Part shown: one piece after another, positions 1 through 5,787 of the stretch
Layout of the letters: each line of letters opens with the position of its first letter
Numbering within the stretch: the first letter of the stretch is position 1
Assembly (NCBI GenBank): GCA_938003565.1
Contig: CALKYB010000193.1
Span: 1 to 5,787 of the forward strand
Source of the DNA: an uncultured bacterium
Lineage (GTDB): Bacteria > Bdellovibrionota_C > UBA2361 > SZUA-149 > CALKYB01
Direction: 5' to 3'
Length of the DNA: 5,787 nt
Translations under genes and position numbers: made by a program
The notes under the pieces: model-generated
Databases searched by the model: none
What the model saw: the letters and a program-made list of their open reading frames with translations, nothing else
What the model was told of the DNA's origin: nothing

Positions 1-20
1 TTTCAAATTTCTAAAAATTA

Positions 21-53
21 CTCCGCCTAAGAATATTCTACTCTAGTACGGAG
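21..53. repeat. Palindrome nested in a short inverted repeat, upstream of the oxidoreductase gene
   Basis: A perfect 10-bp palindrome, AGAATATTCT (30-39), lies between the arms CTCCG (21-25) and CGGAG (49-53). It sits about 60-90 bases ahead of the oxidoreductase start, a plausible place for an operator. The outer arms could instead be the base of a hairpin ending a gene beyond the left edge, but no T-tract follows. The symmetry is read directly; any regulatory role is inferred, and a palindrome of this size can arise by chance. Confidence 0.25.
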
Positions 54-100
54 AAATGCCTTTAATTACTTAAGGTTATTTCATAAAGCCAACATCAACC

Positions 101-105
101 GAGAG
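101..105 (+). promoter_or_regulatory. Ribosome binding site of the oxidoreductase gene
   Basis: GAGAG lies 7 bases before the ATG at 113, a normal distance for a partial Shine-Dalgarno match. The wider octamer CGAGAGTA (100-107) recurs at exactly the same distance from the HU-like gene start, which supports both start calls. Confidence 0.5.
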
Positions 106-112
106 TAACTAC

Positions 113-1516
113 ATGAACGAAGAATTAATTCATTTGGTGCGAGAGCATAACGGACTACCTCATGCGGAACTCCCCATTAATGTAGCGGGATTTTGGGGTT
201 CCTACTATAAACTACCGACTTCGCTGGATGAAGCTCGAGTTGCTGCAATGAAAGAAAGGGACAGCTGCCACGGCTGCGGAAATTCCCCCTGTTCCATGGC
301 AAAACAAGGGTGTCCATTAGGTGAACTTCGCGGCATTCAAAGAGTTTATGAGCTGCTGCGTCAAGACAGAGACTTAGAAGCCCTACAGGAATTTTTTTTC
401 GGCTCGCCATTTGTAGCTGCTTACGCAGCTTGTGAAGGTCCTTGCGTCGTATCTTGCAATCAGAACACCATGTATACCGGTGTAGTGACCCCTATGTTGG
501 AATACTATTTCGGTATGTTACTTAGAAAACTATTCTATGAAGGTAAGTTTCAAATACCAAGCTTACCAAAAAGCAATGGTAAAAAAATAGCAATTATAGG
601 AGCTGGCCTAGCTGGCATGCAGGCAGCATGGGAGCTTTTGAAAAAGGGTCACCACCCTACGATCTATGACAAGAATCCACTCCCTGGAGGATTGGCTCTG
701 GATGGAATACCTCCGATGCATTTGATACCGGTGACATATGAGCAAGCAGAGACCAGAACACATGCGATGACTCTCTACAAAGATATTTTGGAAGATGCTG
801 GTGCTACTTTTCGTTTTCTAGCCGAAGTCGGCAGTAGAGAGCTGTCGCTCTCCAATAAAGGAGATAAAACTCTAATCGGCCGCGAAGAATTTTCTGGTGT
901 AATTTTTGCAACCGGAGCAAGAAAAACGAACTCTGTCGCTGCCTTAGAATCGACGGATATTGTTTTGGATCCGCTTGAACTGCTTAAAACTGGTATTTTT
1001 AGTTTTTACGATATGGGCAACGAACCGTGTCCAGTGGAACCTAACCATAGAGTAGCAGTCATTGGCGCAGGTTATACCGCTCGCGATTGTGCTTCGATGG
1101 CGCGTCGACTCGGGGCAAATGTTACTGTATTAATCAGAAAGCCGGAAATTGGTGAAGAAAGTCATGGGTGGTTTGAAAAGCCCGATCCCCGTACAGAAAT
1201 GAGCCGACTTGCGCAGGCTGAAGATATAGAACTACAATGGGATACTGTGGTTGACTCAGTTCAGGGCCAGACCGCCAACCTTATGACGCCCGAAGGTGAA
1301 ACAAAAGGGGGACGCAACTTTGACTTTATTGTCCCAGCTACGGGATTTAAAAGTTTAGGGTTGGAACTTGTTGACTTATTATGTGCTGAGAATAACCGCC
1401 CGAAAGTTTTTGAAGTCGCTGGAGATTTAGATCCAAATTCCATACAAATTCTTCCAGGCGCGGCTCGTTCTGGTGCGGATGCTGCTCACCGTATTATGGA
1501 AACACTAGCTACTTAA
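113..1516 (+). CDS. Glutamate synthase small subunit-like FAD/NAD(P)/Fe-S oxidoreductase
   Basis: A 467-residue protein of the GltD / dihydropyrimidine dehydrogenase N-terminal superfamily, near the usual GltD length. Members pass electrons from NAD(P)H through FAD and Fe-S clusters to a partner. The N-terminal Fe-S domain (about 1-150) has Cys52, 55, 60 and 67 before Pro-Leu-Gly, then a C-x3-C-x3-C motif at Cys107, 111 and 115. A first Rossmann fold has GAGLAG (163-168) and PGG (191-193) for FAD. A second has IGAGYTA (317-323) for NAD(P)H. ATG (409-411) and AGD (436-438) belong to the C-terminal FAD part. There is no signal peptide or membrane segment, so it is cytoplasmic. The third and fourth cysteines are six residues apart, against three in E. 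coli GltD, and the region after the second Rossmann fold (about 343-363, with Gly-Trp-Phe) is unlike GltD. No large subunit lies beside it, so I leave the symbol blank: the family is secure, the substrate unknown. The start has an adequate ribosome binding site. Confidence 0.85.
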   Translation: MNEELIHLVREHNGLPHAELPINVAGFWGSYYKLPTSLDEARVAAMKERDSCHGCGNSPCSMAKQGCPLGELRGIQRVYELLRQDRDLEALQEFFFGSPFVAAYAACEGPCVVSCNQNTMYTGVVTPMLEYYFGMLLRKLFYEGKFQIPSLPKSNGKKIAIIGAGLAGMQAAWELLKKGHHPTIYDKNPLPGGLALDGIPPMHLIPVTYEQAETRTHAMTLYKDILEDAGATFRFLAEVGSRELSLSNKGDKTLIGREEFSGVIFATGARKTNSVAALESTDIVLDPLELLKTGIFSFYDMGNEPCPVEPNHRVAVIGAGYTARDCASMARRLGANVTVLIRKPEIGEESHGWFEKPDPRTEMSRLAQAEDIELQWDTVVDSVQGQTANLMTPEGETKGGRNFDFIVPATGFKSLGLELVDLLCAENNRPKVFEVAGDLDPNSIQILPGAARSGADAAHRIMETLAT

Positions 1517-1525
1517 GATTTCCAA

Positions 1526-1549
1526 AAAGGTTTTACTAGACCTTTCTTT
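1526..1549 (+). terminator. Possible weak terminator after the oxidoreductase gene
   Basis: AAAGGT (1526-1531) pairs with ACCTTT (1540-1545) across an 8-base loop, 10 bases after the TAA stop, followed by CTTT. Position suits a transcription terminator, but the stem is short and AT-rich and the T-run is poor, so it would be weak. The hairpin is visible; termination is inferred. Confidence 0.3.
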
Positions 1550-1642
1550 CAAAGTTAACGTCTGGTCTTACTCAGGGCATTTCTCCTCTATTTATAACTA
1601 ATAACTTTAAGCTTTTCGATCCGCTTTATTTGTCATATTGCG

Positions 1643-1664
1643 ATTTCTTCAAATTTGAAATTTG
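1643..1664. repeat. 12-bp palindrome with overlapping tandem repeat
   Basis: TTCAAATTTGAA (1648-1659) is a perfect palindrome. It overlaps two head-to-tail copies of AAATTTG (1651-1657 and 1658-1664) and an ATTTC/GAAAT inverted pair (1643-1647 and 1657-1661). A close relative of the half-sequence, TTCAAATTT, also occurs at 2-10. It lies in the gap between genes and has the form of an operator, but no named regulator can be assigned. Confidence 0.3.
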
Positions 1665-1703
1665 GTTGGGGCGGGTGAAGCGAGCAAAGTTTTATCAAAT
1701 ACC

Positions 1704-1768
1704 AGGTTTAGAGCCTAGCCTCGAGGCAACCTAGAAAGTGGAGTTAAAATTATTATAGGAAACTCTAT
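1704..1768 (+). other. Two adjacent potential RNA stem-loops ahead of the HU-like gene
   Basis: First element: AGGTT (1704-1708) pairs with AACCT (1728-1732). Stacked directly on it is GCC (1718-1720) with GGC (1725-1727) around a TCGA loop, leaving a 9-base bulge on the 5' side. The inner part is also a perfect 10-bp palindrome, GCCTCGAGGC (1718-1727). Second element: TGGAGTT (1739-1745) pairs with AACTCTA (1761-1767), including one G-U pair, around a 15-base loop. They lie 113-177 bases ahead of the HU-like start, so they could be a leader structure, a small RNA or protein-binding sites. I recognise no known riboswitch or RNA family. Confidence 0.3.
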
Positions 1769-1868
1769 CTAAGGGGTTAGACTTAATGCTTTGAGCCGCA
1801 ACAAGCCTGATGAAAGGTCGATAACTATAGGATTAATAACTTTTATATTTTGAACTTGTAGCATTATC

Positions 1869-1873
1869 GAGAG
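1869..1873 (+). promoter_or_regulatory. Ribosome binding site of the HU-like gene
   Basis: GAGAG lies 7 bases before the ATG at 1881. It matters because it supports the start that includes the hydrophobic leader. No in-frame ATG, GTG or TTG exists between that ATG and the HU domain. Confidence 0.5.
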
Positions 1874-1880
1874 TATATAG

Positions 1881-2273
1881 ATGTATCACATTAAATTTAC
1901 ATGGATTTTTATACTTTCGTTTACTTTCGGGCTAGGAGAGGCAAAATCGGAGAATGCATTACTTGAGTATTTATCTAAAGAAACAGGCGTAAGCCACGCT
2001 TTAGCCAAGGAGCAAGTTGAGGAAGTGTTTCGATCTGTAGAAAACACACTAATCAAGGAGGGAATTGTAAAGATTCCATCATTTGGCACGTTTTATTTGC
2101 AGAAAAGAAAGCCTTGGACGGTCAAGCATCCGCGAACTGGAAAGCTCATTAAGGTTCCATCTAGATTATATCCTAGATATCGAAGTAGTAAGAAATTTAA
2201 GGACCGGATCAGAGCTTTGGATGTTGATAAGATATCTTTAACAAAGGAATCTCAAAAGATTTCTAGCAATTAA
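1881..2273 (+). CDS. HU/IHF-family DNA-binding protein with a predicted signal peptide
   Basis: A 130-residue protein, longer than the usual 90-100 of HU. Residues about 24-110 follow the HU fold: two N-terminal helices with a GVSHALAKEQV segment, the IPSFGTF turn (65-71), then a basic beta-arm with KHPRTGK (82-88) and a closing basic helix (about 103-110). The intercalating proline of HU is kept as Pro84, but the preceding Asn of the usual RNPxTG is His83. Ahead of the domain is a leader: MYHIK, a hydrophobic stretch FTWIFILSFTFGL (6-18), then GEA, which fits a signal peptidase I site after Ala21. There is no lipobox Cys. The last 20 residues are a Lys/Ser-rich tail. HU proteins bend and coat DNA in the cytoplasm; an exported form could bind extracellular DNA, or the leader could tether it to the membrane. 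The family call is firm, the location inferred. It lies 126 bases ahead of dnaE on the same strand and might share its transcript. Confidence 0.85.
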   Translation: MYHIKFTWIFILSFTFGLGEAKSENALLEYLSKETGVSHALAKEQVEEVFRSVENTLIKEGIVKIPSFGTFYLQKRKPWTVKHPRTGKLIKVPSRLYPRYRSSKKFKDRIRALDVDKISLTKESQKISSN

Positions 2274-2335
2274 AACAAACCTTCTTAAAAGGACAACCAT
2301 CGCGTTTCTTGCTAGTCTGTAAATGATTTAATTTC

Positions 2336-2369
2336 TCTAGTTCTCGGCTTATAAACTAGAAGACTAGTC
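2336..2369 (+). other. Stem-loop and adjacent palindrome in the dnaE leader
   Basis: TCTAGTT (2336-2342) pairs perfectly with AACTAGA (2354-2360) around an 11-base loop. Two bases on is the 8-bp palindrome GACTAGTC (2362-2369). The pair ends 30 bases before the dnaE ATG. With no T-run it does not look like a terminator for the HU-like gene. It could be an operator or leader element acting on dnaE, but that is inference from position. Confidence 0.3.
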
Positions 2370-2399
2370 GCCCGGTTAACTATTCAAAAAGACTTCTCT

Positions 2400-5300
2400 A
2401 TGTCCAAGTTCGTACATCTTCATTTGCACACCCAGTATAGCGTTCTTGATGGAGCGAATAAAATCCCCAAATTGATGGCTCATGCTGCGAAGCAGGGCCA
2501 ACAAGCTGTGGCGATAACTGATCATGGAAATATGCATGGAGCACTGGATTTTTATTCAGCCGCTAAGGCGGAAGGGATAAAGCCAATTATTGGCTGTGAA
2601 GTGTATTTAAACCCAGTTAGTCGGCATGAAAGAAAGACTACCGCCCAGGGTGGAGCCAGCACTCACCATCTGACCCTTCTTGCTATGAACAATAAGGGCT
2701 ACAAGAATCTATGCGCCTTAGTGAGTTTGGCTTATATCGAAGGCTTTTATTTTAAGCCGCGAATTGATCATGAACTTTTAGAACAATACAATGAAGGTAT
2801 CATTTGCCTTAGTGGTTGTATGTCGGGAGAGTTCGCCTCTCGAGCGAGGAAAGAGGACTTAGATGGTTCAATTGAAATAGCTAGGAAGTATCAAACCCTG
2901 TTTGGCGACAGATTCTATCTAGAAGTTCAGCCTCATGAAATAGTTGAGCAGCAAACTCTAAATAAGATAGCTAAAGAATGCGGCGGAAAACTTGGTATTC
3001 CTTTAATCGCAACTAACGATTGTCATTATCTGCACCCGGACGACCATCATGCTCAAGAAGTGTTGATGTGTGTGTCCACTGGGAAACAAATTACCGACCC
3101 AAGTAGAATCCGTCATGAGGGAGCTAGTCTTCATTTTAAAACTGAGCAAGAAATGCTGCGGGCTTTGCCTGAGTATAGTGAAGGGATTGGGCAAAGTTTT
3201 GAAATCGCTAAGCGTTGCGAAATAGACTTTGACTTTAACACCTATCACATGCCGAAGTTTGATCCTCCAAAGGAGTTAACATTAGAGGAGCTTTTTCGAG
3301 AAAAATCCTTGGAAGGACTTGAGGCCCGAATTGTTGAAATTGAGTCCAGAGACCAGAAACTTAGCAAAGAGCAGCGTAAAGTATATTTTGATAGGTTGGA
3401 AGAAGAAATAGGTCTGATTAACAAAATGGGTTTTGAAGGCTACTTCCTCGTGGTCTCTGATTTTGTCAAATGGTCTAAGGAAAATGATATTCCCGTAGGG
3501 CCAGGGCGGGGAAGTGCTGCTGGTTCTCTAGTAGCTTACGTTCTTAACATCACTGAAATTGATCCTATATTTAATAAATTACTCTTCGAGCGTTTTCTAA
3601 ATCCGGAGCGAATAAGCCTACCTGATATTGATATTGATTTTTGTATTAATGGGCGTGCGAAAGTTATTGAATATGTGACTGAGCGTTATGGGAAGGACAA
3701 AGTTGCGCAAATTGTCACCTTTGGAACTCTCAAAGCAAAAGCAGCTATTAAAGATGTTGGACGTGTTTTGGGCATGAGTTATGCCGAAACGGACCGAATC
3801 GCTAAACTAATTCCAGCTCCTAGGCAGGGCTTTGATTATCCAATTTCTGAAGCCTTGAAAATGGAGAAAAAGCTCAAGCAATACGCTGATGGGGAGGGCA
3901 AAGAGCTAATTAATTTAGCGCTCAAACTTGAAGGGCTTTCCAGACATACTTCGACCCATGCTGCTGGACTAGTAATATCGGACAATCCGATCGTAGAGTA
4001 TCTTCCTTTGATGGTGGATAAAGAGGGGCAGGTAGTAACTCAATTCTCTATGAATGGAGTTGAAAAGATTGGACTGGTTAAATTTGATTTTCTTGGGTTA
4101 AAGACTCTAACAGTCCTGCACGAAGCTGTGAGGCTAATCAAGCAACAAACCGGAAAGGAAATCGACCTAAATAGTATTCGCTGGGACGATGCCAAGACAT
4201 TTAAGTTAATTTCTGCTGCGAAAACAATCGGCGTGTTTCAATTAGAATCTAGCGGAATTACCGACATGGTTGGGCGCATGAAGCCCAACTGTTTTGAAGA
4301 CATTGTCGCTATTTTGGCTTTGTATCGTCCGGGACCTTTGGATGCGGGGATGGTCGATGTATATATTAATCGAAAGCATGGAAGAGAGCCTGTTCGGTAT
4401 TTGCATCCGATGCTTGAGGAAATTCTCAAAGATACATACGGGATTATTCTCTATCAAGAACAAATCATGCAGATCGCTAGAGATATGGCTGGCTACTCGC
4501 TTGGACAAGCGGATATGCTTCGGCGGGCGATGGGTAAGAAAAAGCCCGAAGAGATGGCCAAACAGCGCGAAATTTTCATGGAAGGTGCCAAGAAGCTACA
4601 AGTTGACCCACGAGTAGCAGAAGAAGTCTTTGACCAAATGGAAACTTTCGCTCGCTATGGCTTTAACCGAAGTCATTCCGTAGCTTATGCGCTGATATCA
4701 TACCAAACCGCCTATTTGAAAGCTCATTTCCCTCGCTGCTTTATGGCAGCGTTGATGACCTTTGAAATGGGAGATACCGAGAAGACTTTGAAGAACATCA
4801 ATGCCTGTCGAGAGATGGGGGTAGCGATTATGCCACCAGATGTAAACAGTGGAGACAAGGGTTTCGCTGTATCTAAAAAGCAAATAATATTCTCCCTGGC
4901 GGCTCTCAAGGGAGTTGGTCAGAAGTCTGTTGAGCTGATGATTGAGGAGCGAGAACAGAGGGGAGCTTTTAAGAGTCTTTTGGATTTTTGCTCAAGAGTG
5001 GACAATAGCTTCAACAGACGAGCTGTAGAGAATTTGATAAAATCTGGAGCCTTTGATTGGTGTGGTATGTCCAGAGCCGAACTTGTAGCCCGCCTGGATG
5101 ATGTTATGAAACGGGCCGCAAGGGTTAAAGCTCAAGCGGCTAGCAATCAACTAGGACTATTTGCTGGCGGTGGAGCAAGTGGTGATCAGGATGACGAAAC
5201 ATTTTACAACCCTGGTCGTGATTTACTTGATGAGTGGGTAAGCACCGAAAAACTACGCTATGAAAAACAAGCTCTAGGATTCTATCTTTCTGGACATCCA

Positions 5301-5787
5301 TTGGAGAAGTTTAAGTCCGAGATTGCAATGATTGGTGCCAACTCAATTGACAATCTTTCTCGCAGCTCCGATGGTCAAAAAGTGACAGTAAGTGGAATTA
5401 TTACTTTTCTTAAGGCTAAAAATACCAAGAAGGGGGATCGTTATGCTACGTTTGTTCTAGAAGACCTCACTTCCACTATGGATGTTATTGTTTGGCCTGA
5501 CGTGTATCTTAAAGTGGACGAAATTCTTAGCTCGGAGGATCCAGTTGTTGTAACTGGAAAGTTGGAAGTCTCAGATGAGCGCAAGCAAATGATTGCTTCT
5601 AAGGTAGAGTCAGCGATCAGTCTACGAGATAGTGCTGCTAGAGAGGCGATCCTTCGGATTCCAGCTGATTCCTGCTCAAGTCGGAAGCTTGAGGATTTGA
5701 AGGGCTTGCTGCACGAGCACAAAGGGATTTGTCCTGTGAAGTTAGTGGTAAGGAAGTCAAAACACAGCGAGACAGTTCTCGCGTTGC
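2400..5787 (+). CDS. dnaE: DNA polymerase III alpha subunit, cut by the right edge
   Basis: The catalytic subunit of the replicative polymerase, extending DNA at the fork with the sliding clamp. About 1129 codons read without a stop; E. coli DnaE has 1160, so only a short C-terminal piece is probably missing. The PHP domain (about 4-285) opens with HLHTQYS and has DHG (41-43), GCE (65-67), SGC (138-140) and TNDCH (205-209). The palm has VGPGRGSAAGSL (366-377), PDIDIDF (408-414), RHTSTHAAG (515-523) and KFDFLGLKTL (561-570). By family comparison the catalytic triad is Asp409, Asp411 and Asp563. The fingers region has GVFQLESSG (611-619), YRPGPLDAG (642-650) and RYGFNRSHS (752-760). A helix-hairpin-helix lies near 833-850, the clamp-binding motif QLGLF at 917-921, and an OB fold begins near 995. 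It is DnaE-type, not PolC, as no exonuclease domain is inserted. The ATG at 2400 puts the PHP motif at the usual distance, although only a weak AAAGA (2388-2392) precedes it. Confidence 0.97.
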   Translation, partial: MSKFVHLHLHTQYSVLDGANKIPKLMAHAAKQGQQAVAITDHGNMHGALDFYSAAKAEGIKPIIGCEVYLNPVSRHERKTTAQGGASTHHLTLLAMNNKGYKNLCALVSLAYIEGFYFKPRIDHELLEQYNEGIICLSGCMSGEFASRARKEDLDGSIEIARKYQTLFGDRFYLEVQPHEIVEQQTLNKIAKECGGKLGIPLIATNDCHYLHPDDHHAQEVLMCVSTGKQITDPSRIRHEGASLHFKTEQEMLRALPEYSEGIGQSFEIAKRCEIDFDFNTYHMPKFDPPKELTLEELFREKSLEGLEARIVEIESRDQKLSKEQRKVYFDRLEEEIGLINKMGFEGYFLVVSDFVKWSKENDIPVGPGRGSAAGSLVAYVLNITEIDPIFNKLLFERFLNPERISLPDIDIDFCINGRAKVIEYVTERYGKDKVAQIVTFGTLKAKAAIKDVGRVLGMSYAETDRIAKLIPAPRQGFDYPISEALKMEKKLKQYADGEGKELINLALKLEGLSRHTSTHAAGLVISDNPIVEYLPLMVDKEGQVVTQFSMNGVEKIGLVKFDFLGLKTLTVLHEAVRLIKQQTGKEIDLNSIRWDDAKTFKLISAAKTIGVFQLESSGITDMVGRMKPNCFEDIVAILALYRPGPLDAGMVDVYINRKHGREPVRYLHPMLEEILKDTYGIILYQEQIMQIARDMAGYSLGQADMLRRAMGKKKPEEMAKQREIFMEGAKKLQVDPRVAEEVFDQMETFARYGFNRSHSVAYALISYQTAYLKAHFPRCFMAALMTFEMGDTEKTLKNINACREMGVAIMPPDVNSGDKGFAVSKKQIIFSLAALKGVGQKSVELMIEEREQRGAFKSLLDFCSRVDNSFNRRAVENLIKSGAFDWCGMSRAELVARLDDVMKRAARVKAQAASNQLGLFAGGGASGDQDDETFYNPGRDLLDEWVSTEKLRYEKQALGFYLSGHPLEKFKSEIAMIGANSIDNLSRSSDGQKVTVSGIITFLKAKNTKKGDRYATFVLEDLTSTMDVIVWPDVYLKVDEILSSEDPVVVTGKLEVSDERKQMIASKVESAISLRDSAAREAILRIPADSCSSRKLEDLKGLLHEHKGICPVKLVVRKSKHSETVLAL
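5148..5162 (+). other. Internal beta-clamp binding motif of DnaE
   Basis: These codons give Gln-Leu-Gly-Leu-Phe (residues 917-921), matching the clamp-binding consensus QL(S/D)LF and lying where E. coli DnaE has its internal clamp motif (about 920-924). A flexible Gly/Ser/Asp-rich linker follows. This segment tethers the polymerase to the sliding clamp; the assignment rests on motif and position. Confidence 0.8.

Larger units (their letters stand above)
1594..1843. repeat. AT-rich direct repeat pair ATAACTA / TAATAACTTT
   Basis: TAATAACTTT occurs at 1599-1608 and again at 1834-1843. Each copy is preceded by ATAACTA: overlapping it in the first (1594-1600) and 6 bases before it in the second (1821-1827). 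The second copy ends about 40 bases ahead of the HU-like start, where a promoter or operator could lie. AT-rich sequence produces such matches readily, so a function is not established. Confidence 0.25.

Noticed and set aside
177..410. Minus-strand reading frame of 77 codons
   Set aside because: It lies wholly inside the oxidoreductase gene opposite its Fe-S domain and shows no family features.
1759..1825. Hammerhead-ribozyme-like words: GAAAC at 1759-1763 and CTGATGA at 1807-1813
   Set aside because: The two conserved core words are present, but the stems and the cleavage triplet needed to join them are not, in either possible permutation.
1751..1849. Sigma-70 promoter for the HU-like gene (TATTAT at 1751-1756, TATATT at 1844-1849, TTGAGC at 1791-1796)
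   Set aside because: Each -10 or -35 look-alike lacks a partner at a 16-18 base spacing, so no promoter can be supported in this AT-rich gap.
2280..2292. CCTT...AAGG hairpin right after the HU-like gene as a terminator
   Set aside because: The stem is only 4 bp and no T-run follows.
3003..5722. Several reading frames of 61-107 codons inside dnaE on both strands
   Set aside because: They are shadows of the uninterrupted dnaE frame, which carries all the family motifs.
5160..5787. Possible frameshift or early end of dnaE
   Set aside because: Codon-by-codon reading stays open to the last base, and the OB-fold region continues normally, so the gene is cut by the window and not broken.

Overview
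The window holds three genes, all on the + strand: two complete and one cut by the right edge. They are a stand-alone glutamate-synthase-small-subunit-like FAD/Fe-S oxidoreductase (113-1516), a small HU/IHF-family DNA-binding protein with a signal-peptide-like N-terminus (1881-2273), and dnaE, the replicative DNA polymerase III alpha subunit (2400 to the window edge). I see no tRNA, rRNA, CRISPR array, transposase or insertion-sequence end. Short reading frames on the other strand and in other frames inside these genes show no family features and are treated as shadows.

The source is a bacterium with moderately AT-leaning DNA. A DnaE-type polymerase with a complete PHP domain and a Sec-like leader on a small protein fit many Gram-negative phyla. 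My tentative guess is a proteobacterial or former-deltaproteobacterial (Bdellovibrionota/Oligoflexia-like) lineage, but nothing here proves it.

Layout: 1-112 is a leader with a 10-bp palindrome inside a short inverted repeat. 113-1516 is the oxidoreductase. 1517-1880 is a 364-base gap with a weak terminator-like hairpin, a 12-bp palindrome, two adjacent potential RNA stem-loops and an AT-rich direct repeat. 1881-2273 is the HU-like gene. 2274-2399 is a 126-base gap with a 7-bp stem-loop and an adjacent palindrome just ahead of dnaE. 2400-5787 is dnaE, open to the edge, with about 1129 codons visible.

The HU-like protein and DnaE both act on DNA, but only dnaE is clearly a cytoplasmic replication gene. 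The HU-like protein may leave the cytoplasm, so the two need not work together. The oxidoreductase has no visible functional partner nearby. The best leads are the exported-looking HU protein, the unexplained structured DNA in front of it, and the complete set of PHP metal ligands in DnaE, which suggests built-in proofreading.
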